Below, piece by piece: positions 10,306 to 19,355 of a DNA stretch of 64,000 bases. This stretch comes from an uncultured Psychrobacter sp. (lineage in GTDB: Bacteria > Pseudomonadota > Gammaproteobacteria > Pseudomonadales > Moraxellaceae): NCBI RefSeq assembly GCF_947500265.1, contig NZ_CANMRN010000007.1, positions 62,001-126,000 on the forward strand, given 5' to 3'. How positions within the stretch are numbered: the stretch's first letter is position 1; every line of letters begins with the position of its first letter. The position numbers and the translations under genes are program-made. The notes under the pieces are model-generated. The model was not told where the DNA came from. It worked only from the letters and a program-made list of their open reading frames with translations, and did no database searches.

Positions 10306-10815
10306 AAAAAAAACATAGATATTTGCATCAGTAAGTAAGGATTTTTGTCTTAGACGCCAAAAGTTGTTACAAAGTTTGAAATAGTAGCGAATATCATTCA
10401 ACTCAATGAAACATCATTTAATCTGATAACTAACAAGGCTCTACAGGCAGATGAATGTTTTGCTTAATAGCAGATGCATACTGTAACGTATTTTAGAAGC
10501 TAATTGGAGAGCAATTGAGGAACAATGATGAATTAGGGGGTCAGTTTTGCAATTCTCTGTAAATCATTGTGTCTTAATTGGCATTATGGCTCGGCTGGCA
10601 CCATATCTTATTCAATATTACGTTTTTATCAATTCAGTCTCTTGGTTGAGATTGTGCATCAATCAAGCGTCATGCTCTGTAAACTTGAGTCAGATGCTTT
10701 ATAATAAGCCCACTTACTATTTGTTTGTATTTTAGTTGTTTCTATTTTAGCGCTTACGTATTTTCGTTTTCGTAACCAACTACTCTAACAAAAACTGTCC
10801 TTAACTGGAGAAACT

Positions 10816-11130
10816 ATGTCTCAGCAGCCAGCAACGTCTGACAGCAACGTCAGCCGTGAAGAAATCCTAGAAGTTGCCAACCTTGCCCGCTTAGGTGTCG
10901 ATGAAAGTACAGCCGATAGCTATGCTGATGATATCAGTAAAGTATTAAAACTGATGAATACGCTATCTAATGTTGATACCACAGACATCAAGCCACTAGC
11001 CAATATCCATGAAGCTTGCCAAGAGTTGCGTGCTGATGTGGCAAAACACGACATCAATCGTGAGCGTAATCAGTCAGTTGCGCCTGCCGTAGAAGAAGGC
11101 TTATATCTAGTGCCTCAGGTGATTGAATAA
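10816..11130 (+). CDS. gatC: Aspartyl/glutamyl-tRNA amidotransferase subunit C
   Basis: Small subunit that stabilises GatA-GatB in the GatCAB transamidase, which converts mischarged Asp-tRNAAsn/Glu-tRNAGln. The 104-aa protein contains EEILEVANLARLGVDE and a DTTDIKPLANIHE-type segment, both characteristic of GatC. A good ribosome site (CTGGAG) precedes the ATG. Followed by gatA after 81 bp in the usual order. Confidence 0.95.
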   Translation: MSQQPATSDSNVSREEILEVANLARLGVDESTADSYADDISKVLKLMNTLSNVDTTDIKPLANIHEACQELRADVAKHDINRERNQSVAPAVEEGLYLVPQVIE

Positions 11131-11211
11131 TAGTGGCTGAATAACACAATTACGCATTTGCCATTATCCTATTTTATTTTATGCTATTAACATTTTGACG
11201 GACGACACCTT

Positions 11212-12708
11212 ATGTCTGAACTTCATTTATTAAGTACCGAGCAGCTCATTACTGGCTTGCAAAACAAACAATTTAGCAGCGCAGAATTAACCGAACACTA
11301 CATCAAGCGTATCGATGCGCTAGATAGCAAGATTAACAGCTTTATCACTCATACTTCTGAGACAGCACGCGCACAAGCAAAAGCAGCAGACGAGATGCGT
11401 GCTCAGGGCGATCAGCGTCCGCTACTTGGTGTCCCGATGGCGCATAAAGACATCTTTTGCACCCAGGGCGTACTGACCACTTGTGGCTCAAAGATGCTAC
11501 ATAACTTTGTCTCACCATATGACGCGACTATCGTCTCTAACATCGACAAAGCTGGCATGATTAGCTTAGGTAAGCTCAATATGGATGAGTTTGCGATGGG
11601 CTCAGACAACAGTAGCTCTTACTACGGTACCGTACAGAATCCTTGGAACCTAGAGCGCGTCCCTGGTGGCTCGTCAGGTGGTAGTGCTGCCGCCGTTGCC
11701 GCTGGTTTTGTCCCTGTTGCTACCGGTAGTGATACGGGTGGCTCTATTCGTCAGCCTGCTTCATTCTGTGGTCTAACGGGCATCAAGCCTACTTATGGGC
11801 GTGTGTCACGCTTTGGTATGATTGCCTACGCTTCAAGTTTGGATCAAGCAGGTAGCATGGGACGCAGCGCCAAAGATTGCGCCTATCTACTCCAGCCAAT
11901 GATTGGTCATGATCCGCGCGATGCAACTTCTATCAAGTACGAGATGCCTGACTACGTACAAGACATCAATGATGCAGAGGCCGCGGCTGGTGATAAGCCA
12001 TTTGAAGGTCTTCGTATTGGTGTGGCCAAAGAATACTTCGGTGCAGGGCTTGATAGCGAAGTCGAGCAAGCAGCACGTGCTGCGCTCAAAAAATACGAAG
12101 AGCTGGGCGCAACGATTGTAGAAGTGAACATCACTGATCCTGAAATCACGCTTGCCACTTACTATATGCTAGCGCCTGCTGAAGCATCTTCGAACCTATC
12201 ACGCTTCGATGGCGTACGTTTTGGCTATCGCTGTGAGAATCCAACGGATCTTATCGATCTATACACACGCTCACGCTCTGAAGGCTTTGGCCCTGAAGTA
12301 CAGCGCCGTATCTTGACAGGAACGTATGCGCTATCGGCTGGCTACTTTGATGCTTACTATACTAAAGCACAGAAGATTCGCCGCTTAATCGTTAAAGACT
12401 TCGATGAAGCGTTTGCTAGCTGTGATGTGATTGCCAGTCCAACCGCACCAACCGCTGCTTATAAGCTCAGTGAAGACCTAGATCCTGCAACGATGTATTT
12501 AGGTGACGTTTATACCATCGCGGTCAACCTAGCGGGTCTACCTGCCCTCAGTCAGCCAGTTGGTTTGACGACAGAAGGCCTACCTATTGGCTTACAATTA
12601 ATCGGTAAGCACTGGCAAGAGAGTCAACTGCTCACGACTGCGCACCTGTTCCAGCAGCATACTGATCATCACCTACAACACTCTACCATCGCAAAGGAGA
12701 CGGTATAA
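11212..12708 (+). CDS. gatA: Aspartyl/glutamyl-tRNA amidotransferase subunit A
   Basis: Amidase subunit that releases ammonia from glutamine for GatB. The Ser-cisSer-Lys triad is visible as K79 (MAHKD), S154 (PGGSSGGS) and S178 (GSDTGGSIR), the same numbering as the structurally known S. aureus GatA. At 498 aa the length is normal. The stop overlaps the gatB ATG by one base (TAATG), so the two are coupled. Confidence 0.97.
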   Translation: MSELHLLSTEQLITGLQNKQFSSAELTEHYIKRIDALDSKINSFITHTSETARAQAKAADEMRAQGDQRPLLGVPMAHKDIFCTQGVLTTCGSKMLHNFVSPYDATIVSNIDKAGMISLGKLNMDEFAMGSDNSSSYYGTVQNPWNLERVPGGSSGGSAAAVAAGFVPVATGSDTGGSIRQPASFCGLTGIKPTYGRVSRFGMIAYASSLDQAGSMGRSAKDCAYLLQPMIGHDPRDATSIKYEMPDYVQDINDAEAAAGDKPFEGLRIGVAKEYFGAGLDSEVEQAARAALKKYEELGATIVEVNITDPEITLATYYMLAPAEASSNLSRFDGVRFGYRCENPTDLIDLYTRSRSEGFGPEVQRRILTGTYALSAGYFDAYYTKAQKIRRLIVKDFDEAFASCDVIASPTAPTAAYKLSEDLDPATMYLGDVYTIAVNLAGLPALSQPVGLTTEGLPIGLQLIGKHWQESQLLTTAHLFQQHTDHHLQHSTIAKETV

Positions 12709-14234
12709 TGAGTACAGCTACTACTGATAACAATGCTGTCCGTGAGCACGCCGTGCGTAAAGAGCTATTTGTCGATGGCTATGAAGTGGTCATCGGTATC
12801 GAGATTCACTGCCAGCTAAATACGGAAAGTAAGATCTTCTCAAGTGCGCCGACTGACTTTGGTCATGAGCCAAACAGCCAAGCTAGCATCGTCGATCTAG
12901 GTTTGCCTGGTGTATTACCAGTGTTAAATGCTGGTGTGGTCGATCGCGCGCTAAAATTCGGTATCGGTGTCAATGCTGAGCTGGGTCTATTTAATACGTT
13001 TGACCGTAAAAACTACTTTTACCCTGACTTGCCTAAAGGCTATCAAATCACCCAGATGGCTAATCCTATCGTTGGTGAAGGCTATATCGATGTCGTCGTC
13101 AACGAAGGCGAAAAGAACGAATATCCGAAACGTATGGGTATCACTCGCGCGCATCTAGAAGAAGATGCGGGTAAATCTGTACATGACGCAGTCGACGGTA
13201 TGACTGGCGTGGATTTGAACCGTGCTGGTACGCCACTAATCGAAATCGTCTCTGAGCCAGACATGCGCTCTGCTCACGAAGCACTTGCCTACATCAAAGC
13301 CATTCATCAGCTAGTCACGTGGCTAGGTATTTCAGACGCAGTAATGGCCGAAGGCTCATTCCGCTGTGACTGTAACGTCTCTGTGCGCAAGCCAGGCGCT
13401 GATCTTGGTACACGTACTGAGCTAAAGAACCTAAACTCGTTCCGCTTTATCGAGCGTGCTATCAATCGTGAAATCGAGCGTCAAATCGATATCCTAGAAG
13501 ATGGTGGCAAAGTCGTTCAAGCGACGATGCTGTATGATCCAGAGCGCGATGAAACGCGTACCATGCGTACCAAAGAAGACGCTAACGACTATCGCTACTT
13601 CCCTGATCCTGACCTGCTACCTGTCCGTATCGAGCAGCATACGGTTGATGCGATCAAAGCAGCGATGCCAGAGCTACCAGTCGCTCGTCGCGCACGCTTT
13701 GAAGAAGCGCTTGGTCTATCAGAATATGACGCTCGTATCTTAACTGGTAGTCGTCAAATTGCCGATTACTTCGAAGATGTGGTGGCTGAAATCGGTCAGC
13801 AAGATGCCAAAATGGCTGGCAACTGGGTCATGGGTGACTTGCTCGGCGCGCTGAACAAAGATGACACCGATATCATCGACTCCCCTATCAGCGCCAAACA
13901 ATTGGCTGGCATGCTCAAGCGTATCAAAGATGACACGCTATCTGGCAAACTGGCCAAGAAAGTCTTTAGTGCTCTATATGAGCGCGAAGGCGGCGATGGC
14001 GATGATGCAGCAGATAAAATCATCAAAGACAAAGGCCTCAAGCAAGAAACCGATACTGGCGCTATCAAAGCGATGGTCGAAGAAGTCATCGCAAAAAATG
14101 AAGCGATGGTCGAAGAGTATCGCGGCGGTAAAGAAAAAGCCTTTAACGGTCTGGTCGGTCAGGTCATGAAAGCCAGTCGCGGTAGTGCGAACCCACAGCA
14201 AGTAAACCAAATTCTAAAAGAATTATTGGGTTAA
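12708..14234 (+). CDS. gatB: Aspartyl/glutamyl-tRNA amidotransferase subunit B
   Basis: Kinase/amidase-acceptor subunit that activates mischarged tRNA and completes amidation. The 508-aa protein has the GatB cradle motifs [11 protein letters not shown] and [43 protein letters not shown] sequence in the middle, and the C-terminal YqeY-like tail. N-terminal extension of about 20 residues precedes the conserved core. Last gene of gatCAB, 115 bp before tRNA-Pro. Confidence 0.97.
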   Translation: MSTATTDNNAVREHAVRKELFVDGYEVVIGIEIHCQLNTESKIFSSAPTDFGHEPNSQASIVDLGLPGVLPVLNAGVVDRALKFGIGVNAELGLFNTFDRKNYFYPDLPKGYQITQMANPIVGEGYIDVVVNEGEKNEYPKRMGITRAHLEEDAGKSVHDAVDGMTGVDLNRAGTPLIEIVSEPDMRSAHEALAYIKAIHQLVTWLGISDAVMAEGSFRCDCNVSVRKPGADLGTRTELKNLNSFRFIERAINREIERQIDILEDGGKVVQATMLYDPERDETRTMRTKEDANDYRYFPDPDLLPVRIEQHTVDAIKAAMPELPVARRARFEEALGLSEYDARILTGSRQIADYFEDVVAEIGQQDAKMAGNWVMGDLLGALNKDDTDIIDSPISAKQLAGMLKRIKDDTLSGKLAKKVFSALYEREGGDGDDAADKIIKDKGLKQETDTGAIKAMVEEVIAKNEAMVEEYRGGKEKAFNGLVGQVMKASRGSANPQQVNQILKELLG

Positions 14235-14309
14235 CATTGGCTGCTAAGCGATTATACTGACTATGCTAGGCAGAATAATATTGTAGATTTTGGCTACTAT
14301 AAATAGCCC

Positions 14310-14337
14310 TTGCAATATACATAATTTTGCGTAAAAT
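14310..14337 (+). promoter_or_regulatory. Candidate promoter of tRNA-Pro
   Basis: TTGCAA (14310-14315), 16-bp spacer, TAAAAT (14332-14337). Transcription would start near 14344, about five bases before the mature tRNA 5' end at 14349. Inference from consensus match and spacing. Confidence 0.5.
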
Positions 14338-14348
14338 AGTCAGTCACT

Positions 14349-14425
14349 CGGGGCGTAGCGCAGTCTGGTAGCGCACTACACTGGGGGTGTAGTGGTCGCA
14401 GGTTCAAATCCTGCCGTTCCGACCA
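14349..14425 (+). tRNA. tRNA-Pro (anticodon GGG)
   Basis: 77-nt cloverleaf: acceptor CGGGGCG pairs with CGTTCCG, the anticodon stem is CTACA/TGTAG with loop CTGGGGG (anticodon GGG), and the T-arm is GCAGG-TTCAAAT-CCTGC. CCA is encoded at the 3' end. An intrinsic terminator follows at 14446. Confidence 0.95.
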
Positions 14426-14445
14426 AACATAGCAGTAATAGAGAA

Positions 14446-14481
14446 AAGCCAATCATTGTTTTCAATGGTTGGCTTTTTTTT
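14446..14481 (+). terminator. Intrinsic terminator of tRNA-Pro
   Basis: The arms AAGCCAATCATTG and CAATGGTTGGCTT pair with one G-T around a TTTT loop and are followed by an eight-T run. It ends the tRNA transcript and isolates it from the gene at 14640. Confidence 0.85.
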
Positions 14482-14539
14482 GTGCTAAATTTGGTGGGTG
14501 ATTTTTTGATTAAGAAAATAATAATGATTATAAAAATTC

Positions 14540-14605
14540 TGTAAGGCTAGGACTGATTACTTGAAAGCCAGCTACTCACAAACCTTTGGATTGGCTTGTC
14601 TTACA
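14540..14605 (+). promoter_or_regulatory. Structured leader upstream of the 342-aa coiled-coil gene (copy A)
   Basis: Two nested stems are visible: outer TGTAAG (14540-14545) with CTTACA (14600-14605), inner AAGCCA (14565-14570) with TGGCTT (14592-14597). The segment is homologous to 36210-36270 upstream of the second coiled-coil gene, sharing AAGGCTAGGA, ATTAC, and GGTGCGAAC before a GTG start. There the equivalent stems have different bases but still pair. This suggests a conserved RNA or operator structure. Confidence 0.5.
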
Positions 14606-14639
14606 TTTAACTTTAATTTAAAGGTAGAAAGGTGCGAAC

Positions 14640-15668
14640 GTGAGTTTAAAAACAGCTAAGGATTATTTAGAGAACTATAAAAAAGATATGGCTATTCAAT
14701 ATATAAATGTCTGTACCTTCCTTGAGCTGCTTATCGATTTTGAGCAGACAAATCTAGAAGAGATTATAATTTATCTAAATATAAACTCATTCCCTTCTAC
14801 TACTACTCTGTATAGAAAAAACAAAGGTTATATTAGCCCTAAAGGGGATAACGAAAATGACTGTCAAAGCACTTGTAACTTTTTTTATGAGATTGATAAA
14901 GTAACGAGCTTCTCAGTAATTACAGGGTTTGCTTATGAAGAACAGGAGAAGTATGCAGACTTATATTTTTCATTGCTAGAGCTGTTTAAGTCTAACGCTT
15001 TGAAGCAGGTTAGCTTTATAAAAAAATATGCTGCTCATGAAGCTATGAGCAGAGGGTTTGGTTATTTAAGTAGAGATGCAACAGGTAGCTTATTTAGTTC
15101 TAATGAACTTGTAACGGGACTATCACAGAAAAAAATAGATGAACTAACCGCTGCAGAACATATTGTTAAGGTAGAGATTGATCATAGTACAGATTTAAAA
15201 GAAGCCACTGATATTCAAAAGATAGTAATAGCAAGGATTAATGAATATATGAATGCTCAGATGGAATCATACAATGCAAGCCCTACTCATCGCGATGAGA
15301 TATCAAAACTTCTTACTGATAAGTCTAGTGATAGTAAAAAAACAATAAAAAGTGACAAAGAGTTGATAGCAGAACTTCAAGCAAAAGTAGCAGCTCTTGA
15401 AAGCCAATTAGCAGAAGCTAAAAAAAATCTAAACGACTCAGAGCAAGTTATTTCTGGCAAAGATAAGTCTATGCACCCTAGAACTGCGAATAATGCAAGC
15501 AAGATAATAGCAGCTCTCACTAGTGAACTTCTGAAGATGGATATAACACAGCCTTTCGCCAAAAATAGTAATGGGCAAATAATGACAGCTATTGAAAAAC
15601 AGGGGAATACAGTTAGCAAAGATGTTATTGCACACTGGCTAAAGCTTGCCCATGAAAACAGTATTTAA
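14640..15668 (+). CDS. Coiled-coil protein of mobile-element type, function unknown (copy A)
   Basis: The 342-aa protein starts with GTG at 14640. It has a variable N-terminal region (1-230) without a recognised fold. A coiled coil follows at about 244-272 (LIAELQAKVAALESQLAEAKK). The last 65 residues are a compact domain (HPRTANNASKIIAALTSELL to the end) that contains SKDVIAHWLKLA. The same order (variable region, short coiled coil, about 65-residue C-terminal module) occurs in the 436-aa protein at 36306, and both share a homologous leader. The gene is AT-rich relative to gatB. The family resembles unnamed proteins often found beside integrases in tRNA-linked islands; no integrase or att duplicate is visible here, so it may be an island remnant. 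Function unknown. Confidence 0.7.
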   Translation: MSLKTAKDYLENYKKDMAIQYINVCTFLELLIDFEQTNLEEIIIYLNINSFPSTTTLYRKNKGYISPKGDNENDCQSTCNFFYEIDKVTSFSVITGFAYEEQEKYADLYFSLLELFKSNALKQVSFIKKYAAHEAMSRGFGYLSRDATGSLFSSNELVTGLSQKKIDELTAAEHIVKVEIDHSTDLKEATDIQKIVIARINEYMNAQMESYNASPTHRDEISKLLTDKSSDSKKTIKSDKELIAELQAKVAALESQLAEAKKNLNDSEQVISGKDKSMHPRTANNASKIIAALTSELLKMDITQPFAKNSNGQIMTAIEKQGNTVSKDVIAHWLKLAHENSI

Positions 15669-15780
15669 CTCTAACTAGAACCTCTGTTTTTCTAATTAGA
15701 ACTATCGAATAACCTTACTTCGTAAACTAGCAACCATAAGCCGCAGCAATCAAGTTACGGTAAATTATGGAGCTAGATAC

Positions 15781-15948
15781 ATGAAACAGAAAAATCATAT
15801 CCCAACTAAGCCAAAACAGAAGCCATCTCAATATCAGCCTAAATGGCAACTCTCTCTACTTAAAGCGGTAGTTAGCATCCTATTACCCTACCTGCTATCG
15901 TCGCCTGATATCAGTATTCATATCCATCACATTAATATCATGTTTTAA
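15781..15948 (+). CDS. Small protein, 55 aa, hydrophobic C-terminal half
   Basis: ATG at 15781 is preceded by TATGGAG about 8 nt upstream. The product begins MKQKNHIPTKPKQKPSQYQP, basic and Pro/Gln-rich, and continues with a hydrophobic stretch (SLLKAVVSILLPYLLSS, about residues 26-42) and a His/Ile-rich end. A single membrane segment is possible. Not recognised; supported only by start, ribosome site and composition. Confidence 0.4.
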   Translation: MKQKNHIPTKPKQKPSQYQPKWQLSLLKAVVSILLPYLLSSPDISIHIHHINIMF

Positions 15949-16050
15949 AGCCAAAAAACTGAGCACTGCCCTAGCCGATACTCGTATCCTATAGACTTTT
16001 ATAGAGCGAGCCGTTAGGGTAAATGCTATACCTTCACACTGGTTTATCCT

Positions 16051-17028
16051 ATGTCCGATCCTGTCAATCAGCCCACACCTAATCGCCTCATAGATAACTC
16101 ACCTTGGGAACGTTACCGCCGACCCTATGTGCGTGATTTGGCTTATGTACTGGCATGCCCCAATGTTTTGACGCAGTGGCTAGACTTTGCGCTGCATCAG
16201 ATTACACATACCGTTGCCGTGCATAGCGCACAATTTTGGCAGACGCAGTTTGAGGCGTATAAGCAACGATTAGTAGAGCTAGACACCACTGCCGCCTATC
16301 AAGAGCTGACTCGCTATTTACTCAAACGCCCAAGTCCCAATCGACTGGGTTTTCATTTTGAAGGCTTAGTGTCATATTGGTTAGAGGATGGGTTCGCACG
16401 CAAGCTGCATCCGTATGAGACACTGGCTAGCAATGTGCAGCTCTATAATGGCAAGCAGACGACAGGTGAGCTTGATTTAATTTTGTATAACCATACAGAA
16501 CAGCTGGTTGAACATTGGGAGCTAGCCATTAAGTTTTTTATGGGGTCAGCACCTTTTGAACCTGTGAACTGGGTTGGGATTAACTCCAATGATAATCTAC
16601 AGCGCAAAATGACACACATGCAAACCAAGCAGTTTCGAGCGGTGTGGGTAGATACAGAAAACCATGGACAGGTAAAAATTGATAAGCGTTATGGCGTGAT
16701 CAAAGGGCGATTCTTTTTACCAATTAATACAAATGATTGCGGTGATTATGACTGGCCATATTGGCTAACGCCGAGCTTTCCAATGCATGAGTGGTGTGAT
16801 AAGAGAGACATGGCAGGTCTTGCAACGATTGACAATACAGCTTTGCGAGCCGCGCATTATATTGAATGGTTCACCAAGCGCGACTTTTGTGATGAGCGAA
16901 ATGCTTATGATAGTCGCCAGCAGCCGATAGTTTGGTCAGATAGCGAGCTACCTAAAACAGGTTTATATTTTGAAGGTAATCGACCAATCGTTATCTATCC
17001 AAGGCAGTCAGACCAACTCGATGAATAA
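16051..17028 (+). CDS. DUF1853 family protein
   Basis: The 325-aa protein matches the DUF1853 pattern: RDLAYVLACPNVL near the N-terminus, LGFHFEGLVSYWLE, then GELDLILYNHTEQLVEHWELAIKFF, which resembles a nuclease-like acidic core (ELD...HWELAIKF), and WVGINSNDNLQRKMTHMQTKQF. Family function is unknown; the E-x-K-like arrangement suggests a PD-(D/E)XK-type fold, which is inference. No signal peptide. It converges with the DUF2726 gene at 17110. Confidence 0.85.
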   Translation: MSDPVNQPTPNRLIDNSPWERYRRPYVRDLAYVLACPNVLTQWLDFALHQITHTVAVHSAQFWQTQFEAYKQRLVELDTTAAYQELTRYLLKRPSPNRLGFHFEGLVSYWLEDGFARKLHPYETLASNVQLYNGKQTTGELDLILYNHTEQLVEHWELAIKFFMGSAPFEPVNWVGINSNDNLQRKMTHMQTKQFRAVWVDTENHGQVKIDKRYGVIKGRFFLPINTNDCGDYDWPYWLTPSFPMHEWCDKRDMAGLATIDNTALRAAHYIEWFTKRDFCDERNAYDSRQQPIVWSDSELPKTGLYFEGNRPIVIYPRQSDQLDE

Positions 17029-17109
17029 ATTTAGCTAACCTAAAGTTTTAAGATGAAACTGCTTGGATAATGTTTTAGCCTTAACAATCGGACAGCTTTC
17101 ACAGAGCGC

Positions 17110-17640
17110 TTAATAGCTCTCAATCACTTGCATTAGCTCATATCTAAGCATATCGGCACTCGGCATACGCTCAGCGTGGAAGCGCACCATCGCAATACCT
17201 GCACTGGCAAGCGCCTTATCTTTTTTATCATCCGCTTTTTGACGGGCTTTGCTACTATGCGTCCAGTCATCAAGCTCGATAGCGACCAAGGTAGTCTGAG
17301 CATCGACATCCACAATCACATAGTCAACGCTCTGGCGGCAGATACGATTGAACCAAAAGCTACGCTCTGATGTCTCGCTACTATTAGCCTCGATGATCCG
17401 TGACAGCTGTACTTGGACAAATATGTGATACTCCGGCAGCGCATTTTTTAACTTATTAAAGAATATCACTTCCGTATCGGTCATAATCGGCATCGGCGCA
17501 AATGGCCAAATAGCCAACTCATCACCGCGCACAGGTTTTGGATCAGGCTCAACGACAGGGCGTTTTGCTAATAGCTTCGGTAACGTAATCAGCCCTAAAA
17601 AGCCAACGGCCAATATTAAAAATACAACACCAAACGACAT
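17110..17640 (-). CDS. DUF2726 family membrane-anchored protein
   Basis: The 176-aa product has one N-terminal transmembrane segment (SFGVVFLILAVGFLGLITL, residues 2-20), a short linker and a DUF2726 domain (about 55-170) with FNRICRQSVDYVIVD, TTLVAIELDDWTHSSKARQKADDKKDKAL and GIAMVRFHAERMPS. The D...E-L-D and K-rich pattern is that of an endonuclease-like fold, as in topoisomerase-associated DUF2726 proteins; catalysis is unproven. Monocistronic, converging with the DUF1853 gene. Confidence 0.8.
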   Translation of the reverse strand: MSFGVVFLILAVGFLGLITLPKLLAKRPVVEPDPKPVRGDELAIWPFAPMPIMTDTEVIFFNKLKNALPEYHIFVQVQLSRIIEANSSETSERSFWFNRICRQSVDYVIVDVDAQTTLVAIELDDWTHSSKARQKADDKKDKALASAGIAMVRFHAERMPSADMLRYELMQVIESY

Positions 17641-17817
17641 GGTTCTACCTTATACAATATGAGAGTGATGGGCTACTTGTCATTATTAATAGCAATGAAC
17701 AATGCACCGACCACGACAAGGCAACCTATATAGGCTGACAGGTTATACAACAACAGATTATAAAAATGGCGCTCATCTTAACCAAGGCTACGCTAATCAG
17801 CAATCTATAAAACAAAA

Positions 17818-17844
17818 AACACGACAGTATTTGTCGTGTTTTTA
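17818..17844 (-). terminator. Terminator of the SPOR/LysM gene
   Basis: AACACGACA (17818-17826) and TGTCGTGTT (17832-17840) form a perfect 9-bp stem with a 5-nt loop, flanked by T-runs on both strands. It lies 52 bp beyond the stop of the minus-strand SPOR/LysM gene and can act in both directions. Confidence 0.8.
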
Positions 17845-17891
17845 TATAGAGTAGATAAAAGTCGAATTGCAACCGTTAGAAACGCTCTAGC

Positions 17892-19097
17892 TTAACGCCA
17901 GTAAAGCACCCAAGCGCTGGTCGTATTAACTTTAGGGTCACTATTGATTTTATCTTTTAATGCCAATGCTGCGACTTTGCCACGTTCAGGCCCAACCACG
18001 ACACGTACTCCACGACTGGTGGCACTGGTCTTGACTTGATAACCTGCTGCTCGGAATTTTTTCGCTAACTCATCTGCTTTGGCTTGGTCGTTTGCTAGAG
18101 CCACTTGCACCCCAAAACTACCCTTAGCGTCTGTTTCTTTGACTTCTTTACGCGCTTCGCTCAGTTTTTGCTGCGCTTCACGTTTTGCATCGGCAGATTT
18201 CTTCGCAAGGGCTTCTTCTTGTTGACGCTTCTTCTCACGTGCTTGTTCAGCGGCTGCCGCTTCACGCTCTAAACGCTGTACCTGTTTGCTCGATGGGATA
18301 GTAATACTTTGACCCAGTTGTAGCGCTGCCGATGGCGATAGATTGTTAGCTTGAGCCAATACTTCTACAGGCATATTATATTGTCTTGCCAGTTTGATGA
18401 GTCCATCACCTTTCTTAATTTGGTATTCAGAAGGCGATTTTGGTGGCTCATTTTTAGCCGCTTCAGCTGCTTCTCTTTTTCTCTCAGCCGCTGCTTGGGC
18501 TTCAGCCTGCTTTTTTGCTTCGGCTAGTCTCTCTGCCTCCGCTTGTTTTTTACTTTCAGCAAGTTTTTTGGCGGCCGCTTGCTCTTTGATAGCCGCTTGC
18601 CTTTGAGCTTCTTGTTGCTCTTGAACCGATTTTTGCTTCTCGGCTTCGCTAGACTTTGTAGTATCAGTAGCAGATTGACTCTCAGTACGAGGCTGAACGG
18701 TCAGATTTGTAGTAACGTCTTTTGTAGCCTCTGTACTGCTGGTGTCATCAGTAGCTGGCGCACTATTATCGACATATTGCTGGCTCTCAGCACGTGCCTT
18801 GGCCAACGCTTCTGCTTCTGCAACTTCCTGCTCTGTCAAAAACTCTTTTGCACGTTTTTCTTGCTCTGCAACGCGGGCTGCACGTTCTTTTTGCTTTTGC
18901 GCAAGGATACGTTTTTCTGTCTCGATATCAGTGGTGAGCGGCTGCGGGGACTCTTGCTCCGAGCTTGATTTGTCAACCATCGCTGACATCGGCTCTGGTT
19001 GGTCACTATCGCCAATCTGCTGCACCATGGCGTATAGCATCACGCTACCGCCGATAATCATCCCAATGCCCAATAAGGCTTGTCTCGAAAAGTTCAT
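17892..19097 (-). CDS. Membrane-anchored LysM and SPOR domain protein
   Basis: The 401-aa protein has an N-terminal membrane anchor (ALLGIGMIIGGSVMLYAMV, about residues 8-26). A long Ala/Glu/Lys/Gln-rich helical region (about 60-215, many KQAEA-type repeats) follows. Next come a LysM domain (about 222-268, YQIKKGDGLIKLARQYNMP), a second helical segment, and a C-terminal SPOR domain (about 325-401, SFGVQVALANDQAKADELAKKF). LysM and SPOR both bind peptidoglycan, SPOR preferring denuded septal glycans, so a periplasmic role at the division site is likely. It lies downstream of folC as in many gammaproteobacteria, where the corresponding gene is called dedD; the LysM domain makes this version larger. 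Confidence 0.82.
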   Translation of the reverse strand: MNFSRQALLGIGMIIGGSVMLYAMVQQIGDSDQPEPMSAMVDKSSSEQESPQPLTTDIETEKRILAQKQKERAARVAEQEKRAKEFLTEQEVAEAEALAKARAESQQYVDNSAPATDDTSSTEATKDVTTNLTVQPRTESQSATDTTKSSEAEKQKSVQEQQEAQRQAAIKEQAAAKKLAESKKQAEAERLAEAKKQAEAQAAAERKREAAEAAKNEPPKSPSEYQIKKGDGLIKLARQYNMPVEVLAQANNLSPSAALQLGQSITIPSSKQVQRLEREAAAAEQAREKKRQQEEALAKKSADAKREAQQKLSEARKEVKETDAKGSFGVQVALANDQAKADELAKKFRAAGYQVKTSATSRGVRVVVGPERGKVAALALKDKINSDPKVNTTSAWVLYWR

Positions 19098-19355
19098 CCG
19101 TTTACGTCTCTTAGTTGGTAATAAGGTTGATTGAGCGGCGCAGCGACTACCTCAAAGCAGTATATCCAATCGCTTTAATCATAATCTCTTACCGCCAGTT
19201 ACTGTCAGTTAATGCCATCAGGGTTCAAAATTTGTGCCGACCGTCTTCTACCAGTCTGGCAAATCATTTTGATTATAAAGCATATTTTTCATGCTGTCTG
19301 CTATCAGGCTACGACTAAGATTAACATTAAACAGGCACTACTTTAACTTAAATTG

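Noticed and set aside
10547..10735. 62-aa open frame in the mreB-gatC gap
   Set aside because: No ribosome site, low-complexity hydrophobic translation of A/T-rich promoter DNA; treated as non-coding.
14349..17028. Second island anchored in tRNA-Pro
   Set aside because: Mobile-type coiled-coil gene is present, but I found no integrase and no downstream duplicate of the tRNA-Pro 3' end, so borders cannot be supported.
18394..19134. Ser/Ala/Leu-rich ORFs antisense to the LysM/SPOR gene
   Set aside because: Artifacts of the Ala/Glu/Lys-rich coding region on the other strand; no ribosome sites or domains.
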